From contig CAZAPG010000001.1 in the NCBI GenBank assembly GCA_964486935.1, positions 248,001-312,000 of the forward strand: a stretch of 64,000 nucleotides of DNA, read 5' to 3'. The first letter of the stretch is position 1. Each line of letters opens with the position of its first letter. The position numbers and the translations under genes are program-made. The stretch comes from CAZAPG01 sp964486935. Lineage in GTDB: Bacteria > Chloroflexota > Anaerolineae > 4572-78 > J111. Positions 7,829-15,786 of the stretch are shown in pieces. The notes under the pieces were generated by a model. That model was not told the origin of the DNA and did not search any database. It was given only the letters and a program-made list of their open reading frames with translations.

Positions 7829-10186
7829 TTACGTAACCAGTCCCGCCTCTACCAGGGTTAGATACACTTTTTCAGCCGTGAAGGGCGGCGATTCCACCCG
7901 CACGCCAACGGCATCATAAATGGCGTTGGCAATGGCCGGAATGGTGGGCACCATGGCGTGCTCGCCAATGCCGCGCGCGCCCCAGGGGCCGTCATCTTGC
8001 GGCACCTCAACGATGATGGCGTCGATGTGGGGTGGGGCGTCGGCGCTGGTGGCAATGCGGTAATCCACAAAACTGGGGTTTTGCAACACCCCGTCTTTCA
8101 ACTGAAGACTCTCGAACAGGGCCGTGCTCAGGCCCTGCACAAAACCGCCTTCCATCTGCGCCTTGACCAGCTCCGGGTTGATGGCCCGGCCCACGTCAAA
8201 GGCGGCTGCGCCACGGATGACCTCTACCTTGCCGGTCACCAGGTCTACCTCAACCTCTACTGCCTGCGCGCCGGTGGTGTAGTGAACTACGGCTCGCTCG
8301 CCCTGGCCGGTTTCGGGGTCCAGGCCGGTTACGTAGGTCGGCATAAAATTGCCGCGCCCCACAACGGGGCCGCCCACCCAGCCGCTGCCATCGGGTTTGG
8401 GCAGGCCGTAAATGACCAGATTTTTCAGCGAGACGGTCTCCTCGCTGCGGTAGGAGATAACCTCGCCATTGACAATATCCAGATTGTCCGGCTCTTCATC
8501 CCAGGCTTTGGCAACTGCCTCCAAAATCTGGCGGCGGGCATCCTGAGCCGCGTTGACAATGGCGTTGCCCATACTCCAGGTGATGCGGCTGGCGACTGTT
8601 TGCCACTCGTAAGGGCTGTACTGGGTGTCAACCGGCCCGGCCACCCGCACCCAATCATAGGGGACGCCCAGCGCCGCCGCGGCCATTTGGGCGGCCACGG
8701 TAAAGGCCCCCTGCCCAATATCTTGCCCGCCGACGCCCACCGTTACGGTTCCATCCTCATTCAACTCTACCCAGGCGCTGGAGCCGGCGTTGGGCGGCAT
8801 GGCCGGGGCCTTCCACATAATGGCCATACCTTTGCCCCGTTTTTTGGTGGGGCTGCTGGGCGGCGACTTGCGCCCCCAGTCGATGGCCTCGGCCACTTTG
8901 TCGATGCACTGGGGCAGGCCGGTGGGGTGCATTTTGCTGCCCGTAACCAGCGTGCTGCCGCCTTTGAGACAGTTGAGGCGACGGAAGTCAGCCGGATCCA
9001 GGTTGATTTTGTGGGCCAGCTCGTCGATGCACTGCTCCAGCCCGGCGTGCATTTCTGGCATGCCAAAGCCGCGCATTGGCCCGCCGACCGGATGATTCGT
9101 ATAGACACAGTAGCTATCAGCCTTGATATTGGGCACTTCGTAGGGGCCGCTGCTGCTGTAACCGGCGGCTCTGGCTACATTGACGCCGTATTCGGTGTAA
9201 GCGCCGCCATCCCAGTAGAATTTGTTTTCCATGGCCAGCAGCTTGCCGTTTTCATCGCAGCCCATTTTGAAGTGGGCCACCAATCCCTGGCGCACAAAGG
9301 CGGTGTAAAACTCTTCCTCGCGGGTCAGCCGCAGTTTAACGGTGCGCCCTTTCACTTTTAGGGCAATGGCCACGGCCAGCGCTTCCATGCTGACCCCGGC
9401 CTTGCAGCCGAATCCTCCGCCTACGTAGGGCGCGATAACGCGCATGTCGCTTTGGGAAATGCCAAGCGTTTGGGCGATCAGGTTGCGCTGGGCAAAGGGC
9501 GATTGCGAACTGCCCCACAGGGTAACGCTGCCGGTTTGGTCTACTTTGGCAATGGCAATGTGCGGCTCGATGGGGACGTGCTGCACATGGGGGATATGGT
9601 ACTTGTGCTCAACAATGGCGGCGCATTTTCCCCAGGCGCTATCAACATTGCCCTTGCGGATTTTGAAATGGTTAGAGATGTTGGTGTTGGCCTGCGGAAA
9701 GATAAAATTAGCCACTTCGTACTCGCCCAGGGTGGGGTGGACCAGCGGAGCTTTGGGGCTGGCCCCAAATTCGGGGTCAAGCACCGGCTCCAGCGGTTCG
9801 TATTCCACTTCAATCAGGTCCAGAGCTGCCTCGGCAATTTGCTCGCTGATGGCGGCTACGCCGGCCACCGGGTCGCCCACGTAGCGGACCCTGTCGCGGC
9901 AAAAGATGTGGCGGTCTTTGAGATACAGGCCGATAAAGCCGGGATAATCCTGACCCGTAACCACCGCTTTTACGCCGGGCAGCGCCTGGGCCTTGTTGGT
10001 GTCAATGGATTTAATCAGCGCGTGGGGGTAGGGGCTGCGCTTGATGCGGGCGTACAGCAGGCTGGGGCCAAATTCAAAATCGTCGGCAAAGGTGGCGGCG
10101 CCGGTTACTTTCTCGCGCGCGTCGATGCGGGTGACGCTTTCGCCAATCAAATCGGGGATTTTTTCAATAGGCGCTTCTTTTAACAT
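7829..10186 (-). CDS. Xanthine-dehydrogenase-type molybdopterin subunit
   Basis: 785 residues, the length of separate XdhA/CoxL-type large subunits. The first part (about 15-130) is the a/b hammerhead domain. The molybdopterin part contains VGGGFGCKAGVSMEAL, the loop GGPMRGFGMPE, GGQDIGQGAFT, and the C-terminal WGARGIGEHAMVPTIPAIANA with the GxGE Glu that is the catalytic base in this family. The MRGFG loop resembles purine hydroxylases rather than the Cys-bearing CODH loop, and the purine-type permease upstream supports a purine substrate. The exact substrate (xanthine, hypoxanthine, or another N-heterocycle) is inferred. GGAGG precedes the ATG. A hairpin lies between this gene and the 2Fe-2S gene. 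Confidence 0.88.
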   Translation of the reverse strand: MLKEAPIEKIPDLIGESVTRIDAREKVTGAATFADDFEFGPSLLYARIKRSPYPHALIKSIDTNKAQALPGVKAVVTGQDYPGFIGLYLKDRHIFCRDRVRYVGDPVAGVAAISEQIAEAALDLIEVEYEPLEPVLDPEFGASPKAPLVHPTLGEYEVANFIFPQANTNISNHFKIRKGNVDSAWGKCAAIVEHKYHIPHVQHVPIEPHIAIAKVDQTGSVTLWGSSQSPFAQRNLIAQTLGISQSDMRVIAPYVGGGFGCKAGVSMEALAVAIALKVKGRTVKLRLTREEEFYTAFVRQGLVAHFKMGCDENGKLLAMENKFYWDGGAYTEYGVNVARAAGYSSSGPYEVPNIKADSYCVYTNHPVGGPMRGFGMPEMHAGLEQCIDELAHKINLDPADFRRLNCLKGGSTLVTGSKMHPTGLPQCIDKVAEAIDWGRKSPPSSPTKKRGKGMAIMWKAPAMPPNAGSSAWVELNEDGTVTVGVGGQDIGQGAFTVAAQMAAAALGVPYDWVRVAGPVDTQYSPYEWQTVASRITWSMGNAIVNAAQDARRQILEAVAKAWDEEPDNLDIVNGEVISYRSEETVSLKNLVIYGLPKPDGSGWVGGPVVGRGNFMPTYVTGLDPETGQGERAVVHYTTGAQAVEVEVDLVTGKVEVIRGAAAFDVGRAINPELVKAQMEGGFVQGLSTALFESLQLKDGVLQNPSFVDYRIATSADAPPHIDAIIVEVPQDDGPWGARGIGEHAMVPTIPAIANAIYDAVGVRVESPPFTAEKVYLTLVEAGLVT

Positions 10187-10210
10187 GGATACCTCCAGGA
10201 TAAGGTGTCA

Positions 10211-10252
10211 TTTGTAATTTGTCCCTTGTCCTTTGTGATTTGCTTGTTGCTG
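10211..10252. repeat. Heptamer array, six units (TTTGTCC family)
   Basis: Six consecutive 7-base units, tttgtaa, tttgtcc, cttgtcc, tttgtga, tttgctt, gttgctg, in the gap between the 2Fe-2S and molybdopterin subunit genes. The strict phase and drifting unit resemble the heptameric STRR sequences of cyanobacteria. Confidence 0.75.
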
Positions 10253-10306
10253 ATGCTAATGACCAAGGGTCCTACGATGTGAGCATCGTTCAAAAAGGGG
10301 AGAAAA

Positions 10307-10325
10307 CGGGGGGAACTACCCCCCG
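10307..10325 (-). terminator. Hairpin with U-tract between xdh-like subunit genes
   Basis: Read leftward, a perfect 7-bp G/C stem (CGGGGGG / CCCCCCG) with loop TAGTT is followed by TTTTCT and, a little further, TTTTTG. It sits 43 bp after the 2Fe-2S gene stop and 121 bp before the molybdopterin subunit. It looks like an intrinsic terminator or attenuator that could lower expression of the downstream gene. A second small hairpin (ACGATG / CATCGT, 10275-10290) follows it. Confidence 0.5.
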
Positions 10326-10367
10326 CGCCCCCCGGCCTACGGCGCTTTCTTACTTAGCAATCACCCA

Positions 10368-10835
10368 TCATCCCGCCCTGGCCGCTTCTTTGACGGCGTC
10401 GATGATGCGTAAATAGCCGGTGCAGCGGCACAAATTGCCCACCAGCGCATCGCGGATTTCGTAATCGCCGGGATGGGGGTTGCGGTTGAGCAGCGCCCTG
10501 GCCGAAATCAGCATACCGGGGGTGCAATAACCGCACTGTACCCCGCCCTGCTGGATCATGGCGTTTTGTACCGGGTCAAGCTGTCCATTGTGGGCCAGCC
10601 CTTCAATGGTGGTCACTTGCGCCTGCTGACATTCTACGGCCAGCACCATGCAACTGTTGACCGGCTCGCCGTTGAGCAATACGGTACACGCGCCACACTC
10701 GCCGGCAGCGCAGCCGTTTTTGGTGCCGGTCAGGGCCAGCTTTTCTCGCAGCATTTCCAGCAGGGTCATGTGCGAGGGCACGTCAACCACTTCGGTTTTG
10801 CCGTTAACGGTAAGCGTGATTTTATGAAAAGCCAT
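10368..10835 (-). CDS. 2Fe-2S subunit of molybdenum hydroxylase
   Basis: 155 residues, typical of CoxS/XdhC-type small subunits. The plant-ferredoxin-like cluster uses Cys42, Cys47, Cys50 and Cys62 (CAAGECGAC and NSC). The second cluster in the helical domain uses Cys101, Cys104, Cys136 and Cys138 (QCGYCTPG and NLCRCTGY). All eight ligands are present. The subunit passes electrons from the molybdenum centre to the FAD subunit in the cytoplasm. AGGAGG precedes the ATG, and the FAD subunit gene ends 33 bp upstream on the same strand. Confidence 0.95.
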   Translation of the reverse strand: MAFHKITLTVNGKTEVVDVPSHMTLLEMLREKLALTGTKNGCAAGECGACTVLLNGEPVNSCMVLAVECQQAQVTTIEGLAHNGQLDPVQNAMIQQGGVQCGYCTPGMLISARALLNRNPHPGDYEIRDALVGNLCRCTGYLRIIDAVKEAARAG

Positions 10836-10868
10836 ATAAACCTCCTGTGGAGACAGAGCAATGTCAAT

Positions 10869-11762
10869 TTACTTTCTGACCTTCTGCCAGATTTCTGTGA
10901 GAGCTTGTTGGGTTAAATTTTTGACCATCAATTTGCGGTAGCGGGCGCTGGCGCGGGTGTCATCAATGGGCGTGCAGGCTTCCATGGCCGATTCAGCCGC
11001 CTCTTCAATTGTGGCCTCGCTAATGGGATTGCCGCTCAAAATGGCTTCGGCCTGGGGCGCCCTGAGCGGCGTGGGCGCTACCGAAGCCAGGGCCAGCCGA
11101 AAACGATAGCCGGACGGCATGTCGCTATCAGGGTAAACCAGGGCGGTAATGCCAACAATGGCTAAATCGCCAATGGCGTTGCGGCCCAATTTAATGTATT
11201 TGGCTACGTAGTGTTTGGGTGGAACGGGCAGGCGCAGCGCGGTCACAATATCGCCCGGTTGAAGCAAGGTTTGGCCAGGGCCAACAAAAAAGGTTTTGAG
11301 CGGCTCCTCTCTTTCGCCGTTCACGCCGTAAACGTGGAGTTTGCCGCACAGCACCAGACAGGCGCCAATGGTATCGCCCGCCGGCGAGGCGTTGCAGATG
11401 TTGCCCACAATTGTGGCGCGGGTGCGTAATTGATAGCTGGCTACGGTATGGGCGGCTTCGGCCAGCACCGGGTAATACTGTTTAACTTCCGGGGCGGCAA
11501 TTACCCGGTTCATATTCACCGAAGCGCCGATGGTCAGGCCGTGGGTTGGGTCAAAACTAATTTGACTCATGCCATCCAGATTTTTGATATCGACCAGATA
11601 TTTCTCTTTCCAGAAACCATCGCGCATACGCACAAAAGTGTCGGTGCCGCCCATAAATGAGCGGGCCTCGTAAGGATGTGCGGCCAGAAAACGGCTGGCC
11701 TCGGCCAGCGAGGTGGGCCGGATATAGTCAAATTCGGGGAGTCCCGGGGTTGGTGTTTCCAT
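10869..11762 (-). CDS. FAD-binding subunit of molybdenum hydroxylase
   Basis: 297 residues from the ATG at 11762, preceded by AAGGAGG at the right spacing; an upstream frame to 11804 adds 14 unlikely residues. The CoxM/XdhB-type pattern is clear: SFMGGTDTFVRMRDG and ATIVGNICNASPAGDTIGAC, the two FAD-binding loops, followed by the C-terminal CO_deh_flav_C domain (about 180-290). It transfers electrons from the 2Fe-2S clusters to the final acceptor. Gene order FAD, 2Fe-2S, molybdopterin is a common arrangement for three-subunit purine hydroxylases. Confidence 0.93.
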   Translation of the reverse strand: METPTPGLPEFDYIRPTSLAEASRFLAAHPYEARSFMGGTDTFVRMRDGFWKEKYLVDIKNLDGMSQISFDPTHGLTIGASVNMNRVIAAPEVKQYYPVLAEAAHTVASYQLRTRATIVGNICNASPAGDTIGACLVLCGKLHVYGVNGEREEPLKTFFVGPGQTLLQPGDIVTALRLPVPPKHYVAKYIKLGRNAIGDLAIVGITALVYPDSDMPSGYRFRLALASVAPTPLRAPQAEAILSGNPISEATIEEAAESAMEACTPIDDTRASARYRKLMVKNLTQQALTEIWQKVRK

Positions 11763-11877
11763 CAAATACCTCCTTGGGTGGCAAGAGAATTGCAGAAAAA
11801 TCATTAAGAAATTTGGCTATTTATTTTGGGTGAGAAGTTCCCGGCAATTAATCCGGGGTATCACTGGATAGAAAAAA

Positions 11878-13245
11878 TTAAACCACCAGTTCTAACTCTT
11901 CGATGCGGGTTTCTTCAAATTCCTTGTCAATATTTTTGGCCGGGAAGATTAAGAAAACGACATTCAACAGAATGCCGACCACCGCCGCTGTAGCAATAGA
12001 AGGCAGGTTCCAGTTGAAAACGGGAATCATGCCGCCTTCGTAGCCAATGCCGCCGCCAATGCCAATTACCAGAATGGTGGCAATAACCGCCAGCTTGCGC
12101 GGGTCGAACATATTGACTTTTTGGGCAATTTGCAGGGCAATACCCTGCGCCCCAATTACCCCAAACAGATAGATGGACAATCCGCCGGTAACGGCTACCG
12201 GCAGCGTGCCTACCAGCGCGGCCAGCTTGCCGATAAAACCCAGCAGAATGGCAATGACCCCGGCGGTAAGCAAGGCCGGGCCGGAGTAGTTGCGGGTAAT
12301 GGCCATCAGCGAGTTGTTTTCGCCGTAGTTGGTGCCGGCGCAGCCGCCCAGCAAGCCGTTGATGGCGTCGCCCACGCCGTCGCAAATCAGGTTCAGGCCC
12401 AAAAAGCGGCTAAGTTTGACCGGCGGCTTTTTCAATTCGGCGGCCAGTTGGTCAACATACAGGCTAATCTGGTACAGGTGGGCCGTGCTTTCGGGGATGG
12501 TGGCAATGGCAATGGGCGCAATAGCCAGAATAGCCCCCAGCGTAAAGATGGGGAAGGTGAAATTGGGGACTCGCACCCAGGCCGCCTCGCCGACAGGTTG
12601 AAAATCTACAAGTCCCAGGGGCATTGCCACAATATACCCTACCAGCGCGCCCAGCAGCACCGGCAGCATACCAATGAAGCCGCGCCCGCGCAGATACACC
12701 GAGAAGAGGATGGTGATAAACAGGGTAATCAGGCTGACCGTCCAGTTGGCCGAAGCCATACTCAGCGCGGCAAAGGCCAGGGCAATACCAATTACCGTGG
12801 CAACCGAGCCGGTCACTTCGGCGGGCAAAATTTTGTCGATGTTCTCTTTGCCAATGTAGCGGATGAGAACGCCGACCACAACGTTGACCACGCCGGTCAT
12901 AATAATGCCCCCCTGGGCTATGCGGATGCGCGTCACCGGGTCGTCGATGTTGTAAATGTTGGTGACGGTGATAGCCACAATGGGGGCAATATAGGAGAAG
13001 CTTGAGCCGTAGTATAACGGAATATAGGAGCCTGCCAACCGGGATGAAACAAACAGCGCAACGATGGTGGCCAGGCCCGACGCAAACAGGGTAACGCCAA
13101 TGTCAAAGGTGGTGAGGATAGCGACCAGCACGGTGGCGGGAAACATGGTGAGAACGTGTTGAAAAGCCAGACCAATCATTGGCCCGATAGGGGGGGCGTC
13201 GTTGGGCAAATAACCCACAAATTTTTCTTTGGTGGCTGTAGCCAT
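11878..13245 (-). CDS. NCS2 xanthine/uracil-type permease
   Basis: 455 residues with about 12-14 membrane segments, matching the NCS2 nucleobase:cation symporters. Recognisable blocks are GPMIGLAFQHVLTMFPATVL near the N-terminus, YYGSSFSYIAPI, AIATIPESTAHL (the substrate-site Glu region) and GCAGTNYGENNSLMAITR, which carries the NxGxNxG-like signature. It would import xanthine, uracil or a related base across the inner membrane. It is the first gene of the leftward block and lies 115 bp before the FAD subunit, so import and oxidation of the same base is the likely logic. Uracil as substrate cannot be ruled out. Confidence 0.9.
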   Translation of the reverse strand: MATATKEKFVGYLPNDAPPIGPMIGLAFQHVLTMFPATVLVAILTTFDIGVTLFASGLATIVALFVSSRLAGSYIPLYYGSSFSYIAPIVAITVTNIYNIDDPVTRIRIAQGGIIMTGVVNVVVGVLIRYIGKENIDKILPAEVTGSVATVIGIALAFAALSMASANWTVSLITLFITILFSVYLRGRGFIGMLPVLLGALVGYIVAMPLGLVDFQPVGEAAWVRVPNFTFPIFTLGAILAIAPIAIATIPESTAHLYQISLYVDQLAAELKKPPVKLSRFLGLNLICDGVGDAINGLLGGCAGTNYGENNSLMAITRNYSGPALLTAGVIAILLGFIGKLAALVGTLPVAVTGGLSIYLFGVIGAQGIALQIAQKVNMFDPRKLAVIATILVIGIGGGIGYEGGMIPVFNWNLPSIATAAVVGILLNVVFLIFPAKNIDKEFEETRIEELELVV

Positions 13246-13304
13246 TATTTATGAATTCCTTTCTTTATTTTCGCCGTTGAAAACAATAACCCCTACCTGA
13301 CAAC

Positions 13305-13314
13305 TGTTATAACA
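13305..13314. promoter_or_regulatory. 10-bp palindrome upstream of permease, possible operator
   Basis: TGTTATAACA is a perfect palindrome about 60 bp upstream of the permease start, where an operator for a purine-responsive regulator could lie. It also contains a TATAAC that could serve as a -10 box. No matching -35 is obvious. The role is a guess based on position. Confidence 0.25.
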
Positions 13315-13551
13315 AATCGTTCGTATGAGCCTCACCCCCCTTCCCCGGGGAACTCCCCACCCATAGCCAATTACTTGAGCCGTTTGCCGGCCTGTTGGCA
13401 GGCAAAAATTTGATACTGCTTTCCAACAGCGCATACTTTGGCAGGTGGCAAAACGGCCTATGAAAATCTTATCACGTTCAGCCTGTTATTGAAGTGAGAA
13501 ATGTCATCTTTTGCAAAGATAAATGTCATCAAAGCCGAAATATTCTCAAAA

Positions 13552-13624
13552 AGCAGGGGCATGGCAACTCGAAGAGTAGGTTATTTACGCTCAAAACATC
13601 AATCGGAGTTGCCTTGCCCCTGCT
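13552..13624. repeat. 19-bp inverted repeat enclosing 35 bp
   Basis: The arms AGCAGGGGCATGGCAACTC (13552-13570) and its complement at 13606-13624 match at 18 of 19 positions and enclose 35 bases. This could be a large RNA hairpin or a very small MITE-like element. No coding potential or flanking direct repeat was recognised. Confidence 0.6.
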
Positions 13625-13907
13625 CGGTAACCGGCCAATATTGTTTAATTGCGTCGCCCACCAGAATAACGCTTAACTTACCCATCTGGGTTATGGGGAT
13701 AGATAACCATTGCCGGCAGGGTTATCAAAAGATAATCCTTTGTAAACAGGTAAATCGCCCAATTTAGTGTGGTTGTAGGGCCGGCGTAGTGTTACCATAA
13801 ACTGTAGAATAGTTGCAGATTTGACTACTACGGCAGGCCCAAATACTGGGCCTGATGCCTTGTAAATTAATAGACAAAAATAATACGCAATTGAAAGGAG
13901 CGTAATT

Positions 13908-14348
13908 ATGGGAATTTTTAATGGCAAAACTGTTTTTGGTTTGTTTGGTCGAGACGATGAAGTGGAAAAAACCGTGGTCAAGCTGCAAAAGCGCGGCTTT
14001 GGCAAAAAAGATAATCAGCAGATTCACATTATCGACGAGCATCGTTTAACGCAAGAAATGCCCATCAACGAGGCCGGGCAATCAGTTATGCCGCCAGCCA
14101 GCCGTTCGGCCACCGGGCCGGCCACAGTCTATAACCCTGTTCAGACCACAGGGGCTGAGTTAGCTACTATTGAAAACAGCGCCCTCACAGCCTTAAAAGA
14201 GAAAGGGCTTGACCATAAAGCGGCAACTTTTCACGCCCGGCACATTGCCCGCGGCAGCTCGATGGTTATTGTGGAAACGCCTAAAGAGCAGGTTGGCGAA
14301 GTAGAGCAAATTATGAAAGAAGCCAATGCCAGAGTGTCGGTAGCTTAA
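13908..14348 (+). CDS. General-stress-like small protein
   Basis: 146 residues. The N-terminus (TVFGLFGRDDEVEKTVVKLQ, then GFGKKDNQQIHIIDE) and the C-terminal half (SSMVIVETPKEQVGEVEQIM) resemble a duplicated alpha/beta fold as in general stress protein 17M/YflT-like and low-temperature-induced proteins; the assignment is tentative. The middle (75-100) is Pro/Ala-rich. AGGAG lies at the right distance from the ATG. It is followed after 33 bp by a baeRF gene on the same strand, so the two probably form a stress operon. Confidence 0.6.
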   Translation: MGIFNGKTVFGLFGRDDEVEKTVVKLQKRGFGKKDNQQIHIIDEHRLTQEMPINEAGQSVMPPASRSATGPATVYNPVQTTGAELATIENSALTALKEKGLDHKAATFHARHIARGSSMVIVETPKEQVGEVEQIMKEANARVSVA

Positions 14349-14381
14349 CTGGCCGTTGACAAGAAAGCAGGAGCAGATTTT

Positions 14382-15551
14382 ATGACTATACTAACCACAA
14401 GCGAGTTAAAAACGCTGACCCTAAAAAATCATCAAGGCCCTTTTGTGTCAATTTATATGCCGACGCATCGGGCCGGGCCGGAAACGCGCGGCGATTCTAT
14501 TCGGCTGAAAAATCTGATTACACAGGCCGAGGAACAACTGATTGAAAGCGGTATCAGAGCGCCGGAAGCCAGAAAGCTGTTAGAGCCGGGCAAACAACTG
14601 GTGGAGGATTACGATTTCTGGCAGCATCAAGGCGATGGACTGGCCGTATTTATGGCGGCAAACCTGGTTAAAACCTATCGGGTGCCGCTGGAATTTGAAG
14701 AACTGCTGGTGGTTGGAAGCCGTTTTCACCTGAAACCGTTAATGCCCTTGCTTAGCGAGGATGGTCAGTTTTACGTGCTGGCTCTCAGCCAAAACGAGGT
14801 AAAGCTTTTTCGGGGCACACGTTTTAGTATAGATGAGGTTGACCTGGAGGATATCCCCAAAAGTTTGGCCGACGCCCTAAAATACGACCTGCCTCAAAAG
14901 CAACATCAATATCATACCGCCACAGCCACCCCCGGCAGCCCCGCCGGGGGGCGTCCGGCAGTGTTTCACGGCCACGGCATTGGCGCCGACGAGGAAAAAA
15001 ACAACCTTTTGCGTTATTTTCAGCAAATCAACAAGGGTCTGCATTCTTTTCTTGTGGAAGATAATCCCGCCAAGCCGTTGGTGCTGGCCGGAGTTGAGTA
15101 TCTTTTTCCCATCTATAAAGAGGCCAATACCTACCCTAACCTGATGGACAATGGCGTCAAGGGAAACGTTGAGGTGCTGCAGCCCGGCGCACTCCAGCGG
15201 CAGGCCTGGCAAATTGTCCGGCCCTTTTTTCAGCAGGCCCAAAAAGATGCAATGGGCCGGTATAAAGAGTTGGCCAACACAGAACGAGCCTCTAAAGATA
15301 TCCGGCAAATTCTGCCTGCTGCCCATTACGGGCAGGTGGACACCCTGTTTGTGGCAGTTAACCAACAGCAGTGGGGCAATTTTAACCCCAATACCAATAC
15401 GCTTGAGTTGCGCCCGGAGCCAAAAAATGGCGATGAGGATTTACTGGATACGGCAGCCGTGCAAACCTTATTGAAAGGAGGGACTATATTTGCCGTCGCG
15501 CCGGAAAAAATTCCAGATGACGCGCCTATGGCGGCTATCTTCAGATATTGA
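14382..15551 (+). CDS. Bacterial archaeo-eukaryotic release factor (baeRF) protein
   Basis: 389 residues matching the baeRF family 3 pattern. The N-terminal block is GPFVSIYMPTHRAG, the middle has VFHGHGIGADEEKNNLLRYF, and the C-terminal region has LAGVEYLFPIYKEANTYPNL. This group is homologous to the central and C-terminal domains of archaeal/eukaryotic aRF1/eRF1, with an RNase-H-like and an L7Ae-like fold, and has been proposed to act on ribosomes in stress or conflict. No GGQ motif is visible, so peptide release is unlikely. Together with the small stress-like gene upstream, a role in ribosome protection or hibernation is a reasonable inference but not shown. A strong palindrome follows the stop. 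Confidence 0.82.
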   Translation: MTILTTSELKTLTLKNHQGPFVSIYMPTHRAGPETRGDSIRLKNLITQAEEQLIESGIRAPEARKLLEPGKQLVEDYDFWQHQGDGLAVFMAANLVKTYRVPLEFEELLVVGSRFHLKPLMPLLSEDGQFYVLALSQNEVKLFRGTRFSIDEVDLEDIPKSLADALKYDLPQKQHQYHTATATPGSPAGGRPAVFHGHGIGADEEKNNLLRYFQQINKGLHSFLVEDNPAKPLVLAGVEYLFPIYKEANTYPNLMDNGVKGNVEVLQPGALQRQAWQIVRPFFQQAQKDAMGRYKELANTERASKDIRQILPAAHYGQVDTLFVAVNQQQWGNFNPNTNTLELRPEPKNGDEDLLDTAAVQTLLKGGTIFAVAPEKIPDDAPMAAIFRY

Positions 15552-15564
15552 TAGAAGGTACTCC

Positions 15565-15605
15565 AGACCTCAAAGGTTTCAAAAACCTTTGAGGTCTTCA
15601 TTTAA
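15565..15605 (+). terminator. Perfect 15-bp stem, likely terminator
   Basis: AGACCTCAAAGGTTT (15565-15579) pairs perfectly with 15583-15597 around a three-base loop, 13 bp after the baeRF stop. A short T-rich stretch (tcattt) follows. The T-tract is weak, so it may be bidirectional or belong to a dispersed palindromic family. Confidence 0.6.
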
Positions 15606-15645
15606 CAAAAAATATAGAAAACACCTGCTGATGATGAAACCGGCG

Positions 15646-15673
15646 TTGCTTTTTAATTTGGTCTGACTATAAT
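15646..15673 (+). promoter_or_regulatory. Sigma70-like promoter for histidine kinase gene
   Basis: TTGCTT (15646-15651), a 16-bp spacer and a perfect TATAAT (15668-15673) lie about 110 bp before the kinase start. The -35 matches the consensus at only three positions. No other good candidate was seen in this gap. Confidence 0.45.
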
Positions 15674-15786
15674 TATTAACTAATATGGAATCCCATACCC
15701 CACCAAACCAACACCCTGCGCTCTTCATTGGTGAAAACAATTTTTCCTGAAAGCCCCGTCATAAAGTTCAGTTGGTTGAACAAGCA

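Larger units (their letters stand above)
13246..13907. other. 662-bp intergenic region without a convincing gene
   Basis: This gap separates the leftward permease gene from the rightward stress gene. It holds the 10-bp palindrome TGTTATAACA (13305-13314), the 12-bp palindrome TTCCCCGGGGAA (13341-13352), a GCCTG/CAGGC hairpin near 13390-13403, a 19-bp inverted repeat at 13552-13624 and a stem (CAGGCCCA/TGGGCCTG) at 13834-13854. I looked for a purine riboswitch upstream of the permease and found no match. Short frames in both strands lack ribosome sites and overlap the inverted repeat. Confidence 0.6.

Noticed and set aside
7958..9361. 467-codon open frame on the plus strand
   Set aside because: It lies wholly antisense to the molybdopterin subunit gene, whose protein has clear family motifs; the long frame is a by-product of high GC.
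11763..11804. Upstream start of the FAD subunit gene
   Set aside because: The ATG at 11762 has a strong AAGGAGG at the right distance, and the extra residues are not like the family.
12121..13005. 294-codon open frame on the plus strand
   Set aside because: Antisense to the NCS2 permease; its polar Asn/Gly/His-rich translation is what is expected from the complement of membrane-segment codons.
13246..13500. Possible purine or molybdenum-cofactor riboswitch upstream of the permease
   Set aside because: I looked for the conserved core sequences and pairing on the minus strand and did not find them; only short palindromes are present.
13501..13767. 88-codon open frame in the 662-bp gap
   Set aside because: It runs through the 19-bp inverted repeat, has no ribosome site and no resemblance to a known protein.
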